Of a stretch of DNA of 9,627 nucleotides, positions 1-5,874 are shown piece by piece. How positions within the stretch are numbered: position 1 is the first letter of the stretch; the number at the start of each line of letters is the position of its first letter. The notes under the pieces are model-generated. The model was not told the origin of the DNA, did no database searches, and saw nothing but the letters and a program-made list of their open reading frames with translations. Position numbers and translations under genes: made by a program. Where the stretch lies: NCBI GenBank assembly GCA_023249275.1, contig JAHFCV010000087.1, positions 1-9,627 on the forward strand, given 5' to 3'. Origin of the DNA: Candidatus Methanoperedens sp. Lineage in GTDB: Archaea; Halobacteriota; Methanosarcinia; Methanosarcinales; Methanoperedenaceae.

Positions 1-1
1 T

Positions 2-412
2 ATTTGCATAATAGAAGGGGTAATGGGTCTTTTTGACGGCGTGGATGCCACCGAAATAGCAAGCACCGCCCATGTGGCAAAAATCCTGAATGTACCAGTT
101 GTGATCGTTATCAATGCGCACGGCGCGTCGCGCAGCATTGCTGCTGTTGTGAAAGGTTTTAGCGAATTTGATAAAAAAGTAAACTTTGGTGGTATAATAC
201 TTAATAACGCAGGCAGCGAGAGGCATATTACACTTATAAAGGATTCATTGAAAAGCGCTGGCATCAAAATCCCAATAATCGGCGCGCTTCCCAAAAACCC
301 GGAATTATCAATACCGTCGCGGCATCTTGGGCTTCACATGGCTGGTGAGAATAACCTGAACATCGAAGTGCTGTCGGATTTCATTGAAAAACATATAGAT
401 ATGAGGCAGTAA
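2..412 (+). CDS. cfbB: N-terminal part of CfbB/CobB-type a,c-diamide synthase (5' cut by window, 3' frameshifted)
   Basis: This is the distal part of the ATP-binding amide-ligase domain of a CbiA/CobB-family enzyme. The frame is open from base 2 and reads IIEGVMGLFDG, the family's conserved motif, so the ATG at 23 is internal and the true start lies left of the window. The P-loop is outside too. Later residues (VVIVINAHGASRS, GGIILNNAGSERH, IIGALPKN) fit the Rossmann-like core. Such enzymes amidate the a and c acetate chains of Ni-sirohydrochlorin (F430 synthesis, CfbB) or cobyrinic acid (CobB/CbiA) using glutamine and ATP. The frame stops at TAA 410-412 exactly where the linker to the glutaminase domain should begin, and that domain follows in another frame. 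F430 is favoured by the adjacent coenzyme M genes, but a cobamide role cannot be excluded. Confidence 0.82.
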   Translation: MCIIEGVMGLFDGVDATEIASTAHVAKILNVPVVIVINAHGASRSIAAVVKGFSEFDKKVNFGGIILNNAGSERHITLIKDSLKSAGIKIPIIGALPKNPELSIPSRHLGLHMAGENNLNIEVLSDFIEKHIDMRQ

Positions 413-444
413 AAAGGATAGCCAATAATTTTACCGCGCCTGAT

Positions 445-1092
445 GTGAAGCTAACCGAGCCTCTGGAAAGATTTGATGTCAAAATAGGGATTGCTCACGA
501 CAGTGCTTTCTGTTTCTATTACCAGGATTCATTTGATGCGCTTAAAACCCTGGGAGCGGAGCTTATATTTTTCAGCCCCATGACCGACAGGCTGCCCGAA
601 GTGGATGGAATCTATCTCGGAGGCGGCTATCCTGAGCTTTTTGCCAGGGAACTTTCTGCCTCTCAAACGCGCCATGATATAAAAAAAGCGGCAGAAGACG
701 GAATGCCCATGTACGGAGAATGCGGGGCACTTTTGTATTTGAACGAAAGCCTTGAAACCGACAGGACTTACAAGATGGCTGGCATTCTTGGTGCGAGTTC
801 AAGGATGACTACAAAGCTCCAGGCGCTCGGTTATACAGAGGCTGAGACTACCATGGATTCGCCAGTTGCGAAGAAGGGCAAAGTAATAAGGGGACATGAG
901 TTTCATTATTCGGTAACTGAATGCGACAGAGACGCGCATTTTGTCTATAAATTGAGGCGCGGAAAAGGGATTGTTGAAGGGAAAGACGGGTTGATGGAAC
1001 ATAATACAATTGCAAGCTACATGCATACCCATCCTGCTTCGAATTCATTTGATGATTTTTTGCGCCAGTGCAGTAAATACAGCACGCGATAG
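445..1092 (+). CDS. cfbB: C-terminal glutamine amidotransferase domain of CfbB/CobB (same gene, shifted frame)
   Basis: This class I glutaminase (CobB/CobQ-type GATase) domain supplies ammonia to the ligase half encoded just upstream. The order is typical: VKIGIAHDSAFCFYY opens the domain, YLGGGYPELFA forms the oxyanion region, MYGECGALLYL holds the presumed catalytic Cys93, and YMHTHPASN near residues 192-200 holds the catalytic His. The GTG at 445 is only the first start-like codon. This frame is open further upstream and reads EAVKRIANNFTAPD from about 403, which continues the family linker. No ribosome binding site precedes 445, so independent translation is unlikely. The protein end (stop 1090-1092) looks intact. 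I regard this and the preceding ORF as one gene broken by a single-base loss around 392-409. Confidence 0.82.
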   Translation: MKLTEPLERFDVKIGIAHDSAFCFYYQDSFDALKTLGAELIFFSPMTDRLPEVDGIYLGGGYPELFARELSASQTRHDIKKAAEDGMPMYGECGALLYLNESLETDRTYKMAGILGASSRMTTKLQALGYTEAETTMDSPVAKKGKVIRGHEFHYSVTECDRDAHFVYKLRRGKGIVEGKDGLMEHNTIASYMHTHPASNSFDDFLRQCSKYSTR

Positions 1093-1159
1093 ACTGCTCA
1101 GTGGACAATAGTATTTTAGCAACAATTTAGTATCCTGAATCGGAAAATTTTCTTCGTTT

Positions 1160-1200
1160 AATGGAAAGACCTATATAGTTATCTAAATCAGACACCATTA
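1160..1200 (+). promoter_or_regulatory. Archaeal promoter (purine-rich BRE + TATA box) of cysteate synthase
   Basis: CTATATAG at 1171-1178 is preceded by a purine-rich GGAAAGAC resembling a BRE. An archaeal start site about 25 bases downstream would fall near 1196-1204, at or just before the ATG at 1204. No Shine-Dalgarno sequence is seen in ACCATTAATTATG, so the message is probably leaderless or nearly so. The rest of the 111-base gap after the amidotransferase gene shows nothing else clear. Confidence 0.55.
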
Positions 1201-1203
1201 ATT

Positions 1204-2514
1204 ATGACAGAAAGCGAATTGGCATGTAGTGGTAGCATTTCTCAATATCATCCTGACATTTCAATCCCCGAAAATGTAAAATATAATCTCGTTTGCACAG
1301 GCTGCTGCGGGGTTTATTTCGACGACCGCCTGAAATGCGCATCTGACAACGCATTATTGCGGGCTAATTACAGGAAAAAACAACTTGAATTAAAAAAAGT
1401 CCCTGGCATTGGAAGATTCCATGACTGGCTGCCCGTAAATGAGCTAATAACAACGAATTCAGGTCCGATTACATACAAAAGCACTGAACTTGCGGATGAA
1501 CTTGGATTGAAAAACCTGTATATTTCTTTCAATGGCTACTGGCCAGAGCGCGGGGCATTCATCAAAACATGCAGTTTCAAGGAACTCGAAGCATTTCCCA
1601 CCCTGCAGAAATCCAAAAATTCAGGTAAGTCGCTCGTTCTGGCTTCTGCTGGAAACACAGCGCGCGCTTTTGCCCATGTCTCAGCCATGACAGGTGTAAA
1701 AGTGTACATCGTCGTACCCGGAAGCGGAATGCCAAGAATGTGGCTGCCCGAAGAGCCCACAGATTCCATTCGTCTTATACAGATGGGGAATAATTGCGAT
1801 TATACCGATTCAATTCATCTTGCAGAGAGGCTTTCCGCCCTTCCCGGCATGCAGGCAGAAGGCGGCGCAAGAAACGTTGCGCGCAGGGACGGGATGGGAA
1901 CCGTGATGCTTGACGCCTCGGTTTTCATGAAACGAATGCCAGACCATTATTTCCAGGCAATAGGAAGCGGAACTGGCGGTATTGCAGCATGGGAAGCATC
2001 GCTTCGATTATTGGGCGATGGAAGATTCGGCATGAAACTCCCGAAACTCCACCTTTCACAGAACCTGCCTTTTGTACCCATGTTCAATGCATGGAAAGCT
2101 GGCAGGCGCGATATCATAAAAGACATTGACATGCCTGAGCCAAAGAAACTCATACACGAAATGTACGCCGATATCCTCTCCAACAGGGAGCCGCCATATT
2201 CTGTGACGGGAGGCGTTTACGATGCCCTGTGCGCGACCGACGGAACCATGTATGCGATCTCCAATAACGATGCAAAAGCCGCAGTCGAATTATTTGAGCG
2301 GCTTGAAGGAATCGATATATTTCCGCCAGCCGGGGTTGCAGTGTCTTCTTTAATTCAGGCAATTGAGAATGGGGACGTAAAGGCTGACGAACATATTGCA
2401 TTGAATATCACAGGCGGCGGGGTAAAACGTGTGGAGCGTGACTATCATCTTTACAAGATAGAGCCATTCGCGCATGCTGAAACTGCAAATGTCCCGCTTG
2501 AAGACATAATATAA
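1204..2514 (+). CDS. Cysteate synthase (PLP-dependent, threonine synthase paralogue)
   Basis: It makes L-cysteate from O-phospho-L-serine and sulfite, the first dedicated step of coenzyme M synthesis in Methanosarcinales. The 436-residue length suits the family. A Zn-ribbon-like N-terminus (Cys31, Cys34, Cys35, Cys45) precedes a fold-type II PLP core: TCSFKELEA with the likely Schiff-base Lys126, the Asn loop ASAGNTARAFA at 147-157, and the phosphate-binding GSGTGG at 254-259. The ATG at 1204 is chosen because it follows a TATA box at the right distance. Identity rests on family resemblance and on the sulfopyruvate decarboxylase gene 140 bases downstream. The intermediate transamination of cysteate to sulfopyruvate needs an aminotransferase not in this window. 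The alternative is threonine synthase itself, but the fused ComDE neighbour and the altered lysine motif favour cysteate synthase. Confidence 0.88.
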   Translation: MTESELACSGSISQYHPDISIPENVKYNLVCTGCCGVYFDDRLKCASDNALLRANYRKKQLELKKVPGIGRFHDWLPVNELITTNSGPITYKSTELADELGLKNLYISFNGYWPERGAFIKTCSFKELEAFPTLQKSKNSGKSLVLASAGNTARAFAHVSAMTGVKVYIVVPGSGMPRMWLPEEPTDSIRLIQMGNNCDYTDSIHLAERLSALPGMQAEGGARNVARRDGMGTVMLDASVFMKRMPDHYFQAIGSGTGGIAAWEASLRLLGDGRFGMKLPKLHLSQNLPFVPMFNAWKAGRRDIIKDIDMPEPKKLIHEMYADILSNREPPYSVTGGVYDALCATDGTMYAISNNDAKAAVELFERLEGIDIFPPAGVAVSSLIQAIENGDVKADEHIALNITGGGVKRVERDYHLYKIEPFAHAETANVPLEDII

Positions 2515-2523
2515 GGAGCTTTA

Positions 2524-2655
2524 ATGTCCACCAATCGTTTGAGATTTATACTGAAACTTTTTAAACCCAAATCACACACAAAAAATGTGGAGAAGGCAAA
2601 CCACGGAAACAGCAATTCTTGCGGTCTTTGCGCCCTCTGCGGTGAGTTTGCTTGA
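2524..2655 (+). CDS. Possible 43-codon Cys-rich small protein
   Basis: I do not recognise a family. An ATG at 2524 follows GGAG (2515-2518) with a 5-base spacer, directly after the cysteate synthase stop. The frame runs 43 codons to TGA at 2653-2655, which overlaps the comDE ATG by one base (TGATG). The product starts MSTNRLRFILKLFKPK, basic and partly hydrophobic, and ends SCGLCALCGEFA with three cysteines spaced C-x2-C-x2-C, a spacing that could hold a metal. Placement fits a translationally coupled operon member. Against it, the last 75 bases resemble a dispersed intergenic repeat seen in many environmental genomes (CTTTGCGCCCTCTGCGGTGA), which could create this reading frame by chance. 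Treat it as a candidate only. Confidence 0.3.
   Translation: MSTNRLRFILKLFKPKSHTKNVEKANHGNSNSCGLCALCGEFA
2641..2645 (+). promoter_or_regulatory. Ribosome binding site of comDE (GGTGA)
   Basis: GGTGA matches the 3' end of archaeal 16S rRNA and sits 9 bases before the ATG at 2655. It decides the start against the in-frame TTG one codon upstream. Confidence 0.6.
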
Positions 2656-3776
2656 TGGAAATTCCGGAACAACGGGTTGTTGAAATCCTTAAAAATAATG
2701 ATATTGATATTGCAGCCACACTGCCGTGCGACAGGATAAAATGCCTGCTTCCCCTGATAAACAAAAATATCAGGACTATTCCACTCACCCGCGAGGAGAA
2801 CGGGGTTGGAATTTGCGCAGGCGTTTATCTTGGCGGCGGAAGACCCATCATGGTAATCCAGAGCACAGGTCTGGGCAATATGATAAATGCTCTCGAATCC
2901 CTTAACCTGACCTACAATATCCCTTTACCAATACTTGCAAGCTGGCGCGGTGTTTACAAAGAATCAATAGAAACGCAATGGCAGTTCGGGAAAAGATTGC
3001 CTGCGATTCTAAATGCCGCCGGCATAAAATTTACAGCCATCAATTCTGCCGGGGAAATTGATACAATAGATATTGCAATCAAGGATGCTTTCATTAATTC
3101 CCTCCCCCATGTTATCCTGATTTCCCCTTCGATATGGGAAGGGTCACCATGCAAGGCTCCAGAACCGCAGGAGATATGCCCGAGACTCTCGGAGTTGAAA
3201 TTCAATAAAGAGATAAAGAAGCCCGTGATTACAAGATACGACGCAATTAAAATCTTAGCTGAAACCGCTGCTGAAGACATTATCATATCCAATCTCGGCA
3301 TCCCTTCCAAAGAATTATACGATATTATGGACAGGGAGCTTAACTTTTATATGCTGGGTTCGATGGGGCTGGCGTCATCTATCGGGCTTGGGTTGGCTCT
3401 GGTACAGAAAAAGCATGTGTATGTGATTGACGGTGATGGCAGCCTGTTAATGAACCCGAATGCCCTGACTGGTATTGGAGCTTATAATCCCGGGAACCTG
3501 ACTGTGATTGCCATGGACAATGCGGCATACGGCTCTACAGGGAACCAGGAAACTTGCACATGCACTCGTGTGGACCTTGAACTGCTGGCAAGGTCAAGTG
3601 GAATAGACGATACTGTTAAGGTTCATACAGAAACGGAATTAAAAACCGCATTACTTCGCAAAGTGGGCTTTATTCATGTGATTGTGAAACCCATAAACAT
3701 GAAATGCAGGGAGATTCCCTACTCTGCGAATGAGATTAAACAGAGGTTTATGAAAGCAATCGGAAATTGTGTTTAA
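2655..3776 (+). CDS. comDE: Sulfopyruvate decarboxylase, fused ComD-ComE subunits
   Basis: This TPP-dependent enzyme decarboxylates 3-sulfopyruvate to sulfoacetaldehyde in coenzyme M synthesis. The N-terminal ComD half (about 1-170) has ATLPCDRIKCLLPL and the TREENGVG motif with the glutamate that activates the thiamine ring. The C-terminal ComE half (about 190-373) has the Mg-TPP motif GDGS at 260-263 followed by Asn289 in MDNAAYGSTGNQ. Many methanogens encode ComD and ComE separately, and the fusion is typical of Methanosarcinales. An upstream in-frame TTG at 2652 exists, but the ATG at 2655 is preferred because GGTGA at 2641-2645 lies 9 bases before it. It is likely cotranscribed with cysteate synthase. 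It ends 16 bases from the stop of the convergent minus-strand gene. Confidence 0.9.
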   Translation: MEIPEQRVVEILKNNDIDIAATLPCDRIKCLLPLINKNIRTIPLTREENGVGICAGVYLGGGRPIMVIQSTGLGNMINALESLNLTYNIPLPILASWRGVYKESIETQWQFGKRLPAILNAAGIKFTAINSAGEIDTIDIAIKDAFINSLPHVILISPSIWEGSPCKAPEPQEICPRLSELKFNKEIKKPVITRYDAIKILAETAAEDIIISNLGIPSKELYDIMDRELNFYMLGSMGLASSIGLGLALVQKKHVYVIDGDGSLLMNPNALTGIGAYNPGNLTVIAMDNAAYGSTGNQETCTCTRVDLELLARSSGIDDTVKVHTETELKTALLRKVGFIHVIVKPINMKCREIPYSANEIKQRFMKAIGNCV

Positions 3777-3792
3777 ATGGTAGTCAGTGACC

Positions 3793-4518
3793 TTAATTTT
3801 CTATCGTAATCTCAGGTAATTTTTCTTCCCCTTCAATTTGCTTCACAGCATCCATTAAACCTAATTCCTTATCCAGGTCTAAAATCAGCATCTCAAGGCT
3901 AATAGCAGTTTGCTTTTCTTTTTCAAATTTTTCGATTGCTTCCTGATATCTGTTACTGACTTCCTCGAATTTATCCTTCAAAGTTTTTACTGATTCCTCG
4001 TACTCTCTGATTAAAGTGTTTTTCCTTTCAACCTCTCCCTTGAATTCAGTATTAATGTTTTGTACTTTACTGAGTTCTCTTTCAAAAACAGATGCTTTTT
4101 CCTTTTCTTTTTCAAGACTTGTTCTGATATCACTGATTTCCTTATTGAAATTCTCGATAGTTTCCTCATGTTTTTTGATTGGAATGCCTGTTTCTTTGCT
4201 GCGTTCTTCTAATTCCTTGATGATTTCATGTTGATTATCAACTTCTTCCTTGAACTCAGTTTTAATCTTTTGTTCTTTCCTGAGTTCTCTTTCCAGATTG
4301 GATGCTTTTTCCTTTTCTTTTTCAAGACTTGTTCTGATATCACTGATTTCCTTATTGAAATTCTCGATAGTTTCCTCATGTTTTTTGATTGGAATGCCTG
4401 TTTCTTTGCTGCGTTCTCCTAATTCCTTAATGATTTCATGTTGCTTATCAACCAGCTTTTCCAGATGTGAAACCTTTCTCCACCAAAAAATATTATCAAC
4501 CCATTTTTTAAATGACAT
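3793..4518 (-). CDS. Coiled-coil protein with internal 70-residue duplication
   Basis: I do not recognise a specific family. The 241 residues are almost entirely charged heptad-like sequence rich in Lys, Glu and Ile/Leu, predicted to be one long coiled coil after a short N-terminus (MSFKKWVDNIFWWRK) that is amphipathic rather than a signal peptide. A block including ERSKETGIPIKKHEETIENF occurs twice, 70 residues apart, and a weaker third copy follows. The only breaks in the coil are the GIPI motifs. The ATG lies 10 bases after the stop of the helical-repeat gene upstream, with no good ribosome binding site, so translation is probably coupled. It may replace, as a separate polypeptide, the coiled-coil tail that the paralogous operon carries on its second gene. 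No ArlD/E domain is present at its C-terminus. A cytoplasmic structural or scaffold role is inference. Confidence 0.7.
   Translation of the reverse strand: MSFKKWVDNIFWWRKVSHLEKLVDKQHEIIKELGERSKETGIPIKKHEETIENFNKEISDIRTSLEKEKEKASNLERELRKEQKIKTEFKEEVDNQHEIIKELEERSKETGIPIKKHEETIENFNKEISDIRTSLEKEKEKASVFERELSKVQNINTEFKGEVERKNTLIREYEESVKTLKDKFEEVSNRYQEAIEKFEKEKQTAISLEMLILDLDKELGLMDAVKQIEGEEKLPEITIEN
4021..4453 (-). repeat. 210-bp in-frame tandem duplication
   Basis: Bases 4091-4243 recur 210 bases on, at 4301-4453, with only a few differences; 4141-4200 and 4351-4410 are identical. Similarity extends more weakly to 4021-4090 versus 4231-4300. The period is exactly 70 codons, so the frame is kept. 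The near-identity suggests a recent expansion. Confidence 0.9.
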
Positions 4519-4528
4519 ATCTTCAGCA

Positions 4529-5224
4529 CTATAAGTTATACTTTGATTTTATCTCTCTGAGGCTATCCACATATTTAGGATTTTTCTTAAGGACATTTAA
4601 AATTTTACTCTGGATGTCAGTAGCCTTTTCAGTTTGCAGGGGCTGCTCTATTACTTCAACATGTTGAACTTTTTTATTATGTTCTTTCTCCACAATTCTT
4701 TCAGCAATAACCGGTTTAACTCTCTCTATTGTCGTTTCGGTGCACAATCCTTCAATTTTCCTGAGAACATCCAGGGCTAATTTCGCCACAGTATCGCTTT
4801 TATGCAGCAATACTTTTTGTAAATTCTTGTAATCTCCAACAATGCCATAATCGACTAAGACGTCAAGAATATTTAATGAATCTATTGCAACAACTGATGT
4901 GGATAATGCCTGATTGCATAAAAAAGGATACATGGATTTCCATACATCAGTATTTACTTCAACTTCTTTCGTTACTACACCAGGCGATAATTTCCTTAGA
5001 ATATCTAACGATTTCCGTGCAACATTGTTATTTTTATGGTATAATACCTTCTGCAACCCCAGGAAGTATTTCCGTTCTACACCGAGATCCGCAAGAATCT
5101 TAATATAATTTAAAGTTTCACTAATTACGGTCTCATCCTCAGACTGCAGTGTGTCATTCAAATATGGATATATAGTCGCGTCAGCTACCGATTGAATGGA
5201 TTTTCCTTTGAAAATCATATTCAC
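4529..5224 (-). CDS. HEAT/ARM-like helical-repeat protein (second gene of downstream cassette)
   Basis: The 231-residue protein has two copies of a roughly 64-residue helical unit (about 17-80 and 93-157) with a pattern of YPxL, xxVAxxSLxILxDLG, LQKVLxHKxxxVAxxxLDxLRKI, typical of HEAT/ARM solenoids. A charged linker follows, ending in ILNVLKKNPKYVDSLREIKS. Residues 1-32 and about 91-213 match the first 157 residues of the 493-residue protein encoded at 7356-5875, but this protein stops before any coiled coil or ArlD/E domain. The GTG at 5224 overlaps the upstream gene's TGA (GTGA); an ATG two codons in (5218) is an alternative. It is probably cytoplasmic and a protein-binding scaffold. The exact role is not known. 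Confidence 0.72.
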   Translation of the reverse strand: MNMIFKGKSIQSVADATIYPYLNDTLQSEDETVISETLNYIKILADLGVERKYFLGLQKVLYHKNNNVARKSLDILRKLSPGVVTKEVEVNTDVWKSMYPFLCNQALSTSVVAIDSLNILDVLVDYGIVGDYKNLQKVLLHKSDTVAKLALDVLRKIEGLCTETTIERVKPVIAERIVEKEHNKKVQHVEVIEQPLQTEKATDIQSKILNVLKKNPKYVDSLREIKSKYNL

Positions 5225-5718
5225 TCAAAAACATGAATCTCTTTATCCAGATTCATACTTCTTATTATATCCAGTGCAAGATACGCAATTTGCTTATTCT
5301 TGTGTATCATCATCTGCTCCAGGGGATTGAATAGATTCTCGTTGACTTCAGCATTATTTGATAATACACTCGTTGCATTCAATGCATTGAGTGCTATCTC
5401 GTCGGAACTGGATTTAAAGCATGTAACCAGGAATGGGATTACTGCATCTGTAAGAATTTTTTTATATTCTCCCGGAGTAAGGGGCTTTACCTTGTTCTCT
5501 GTCTCGTGTATCAGTCTCAGTATATCCAGGGAGGTGTAAGCAACATCTTTATTCTTATGCTGTAAAGTATTGTTAAGAACCTGAGTCAAGTCTGCCAAAG
5601 GAGTATAATATACAATCGCTTTTGCTGCCTTTAGAGCTTCAATTGCAAGTTCATTGTGTGAAGAATTTATACATTGTGCTAAAAGTGGCACTATATTTTT
5701 TTCAATAAAATTGTCCAT
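5221..5718 (-). CDS. HEAT/ARM-like helical-repeat protein (first gene of downstream cassette)
   Basis: The 165 residues hold two helical-repeat units (about 9-70 and 93-153) built like those of the next gene: VPLLxxCxxSSxxEIAxxAL, then LxxxLxHKNKxxAYxxLDIxR. The ATG at 5718 is fixed by a perfect GGAGGT at 5726-5731, 7 bases upstream, and a TATA box near 5770. The stop overlaps the next start (GTGA), so the two genes are translationally coupled and together make a four-unit array on two chains. The paralogue at 7583-7353 has the same two ends (YYTP/YYKY, IHVFE) but lacks 89 internal codons. No enzyme motif, signal peptide or membrane helix is seen. Partner binding with the second gene's product is inference. 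Confidence 0.72.
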   Translation of the reverse strand: MDNFIEKNIVPLLAQCINSSHNELAIEALKAAKAIVYYTPLADLTQVLNNTLQHKNKDVAYTSLDILRLIHETENKVKPLTPGEYKKILTDAVIPFLVTCFKSSSDEIALNALNATSVLSNNAEVNENLFNPLEQMMIHKNKQIAYLALDIIRSMNLDKEIHVFE

Positions 5719-5725
5719 CCGTCAT

Positions 5726-5776
5726 ACCTCCAAATTATAATAATTATAATAGATAGTCTTTTTTTGGATATAAATG
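5726..5776 (-). promoter_or_regulatory. Promoter and ribosome binding site of downstream cassette
   Basis: Reading the minus strand, ATTTATATC (complement of 5767-5775) is an archaeal TATA box about 50 bases before the ATG at 5718, and GGAGGT (complement of 5726-5731) is the ribosome binding site. A transcription start near 5745 would give a leader of about 27 bases. Sequence and spacing match the promoter at 7592-7635. The remaining bases up to 5874 show no further gene or clear terminator. Confidence 0.6.
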
Positions 5777-5874
5777 TTATCATCAAATATAAGATAAATC
5801 AATGAAATTGCGTAGTTAAGGTAGTTCGTTGATGTAATGCGCCCTTATGTCATCAGAGCCTCTCATTCAGTTGT

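Larger units (their letters stand above)
4575..5776 (-). repeat. Downstream copy of duplicated helical-repeat operon
   Basis: This block aligns with about 6880-7636 in three steps. The promoter and first start align at an offset near 1860-1865. The GTGA junction aligns at an offset of 2132 (for example GGATTTTCC at 5198 and 7330). The stretch from about 4740 to 4960 aligns at an offset of 2306 (for example TATGCAGCAATACTTT at 4801 and 7107). The steps correspond to 267 and 174 bases absent from the other copy. Confidence 0.85.

Noticed and set aside
445..1092. Glutaminase ORF as a separate, stand-alone subunit gene
   Set aside because: No ribosome binding site precedes the GTG, and the same frame extends upstream into recognisable linker sequence, which fits a frameshift better.
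1088..1130. ACTGCTCAGT inverted repeat after the amidotransferase gene as terminator
   Set aside because: Four pairs with a two-base loop would not form stably. The following T-run is short and distant.
1536..2401. Minus-strand open frames inside cysteate synthase
   Set aside because: They lie wholly within a conserved plus-strand enzyme gene, with no start signals and no recognisable product.
3777..3795. GGTAGTCAGTGACC as a two-way terminator between convergent genes
   Set aside because: The stem has only about three clean pairs and no adequate T-run on either side, so it is too weak to call.
4016..4534. Plus-strand open frames rich in Phe, Ser and Leu opposite the coiled-coil gene
   Set aside because: They are the antisense reading of Lys/Glu-rich heptads and repeat with the same 210-bp period. 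No ribosome binding site or promoter supports them.
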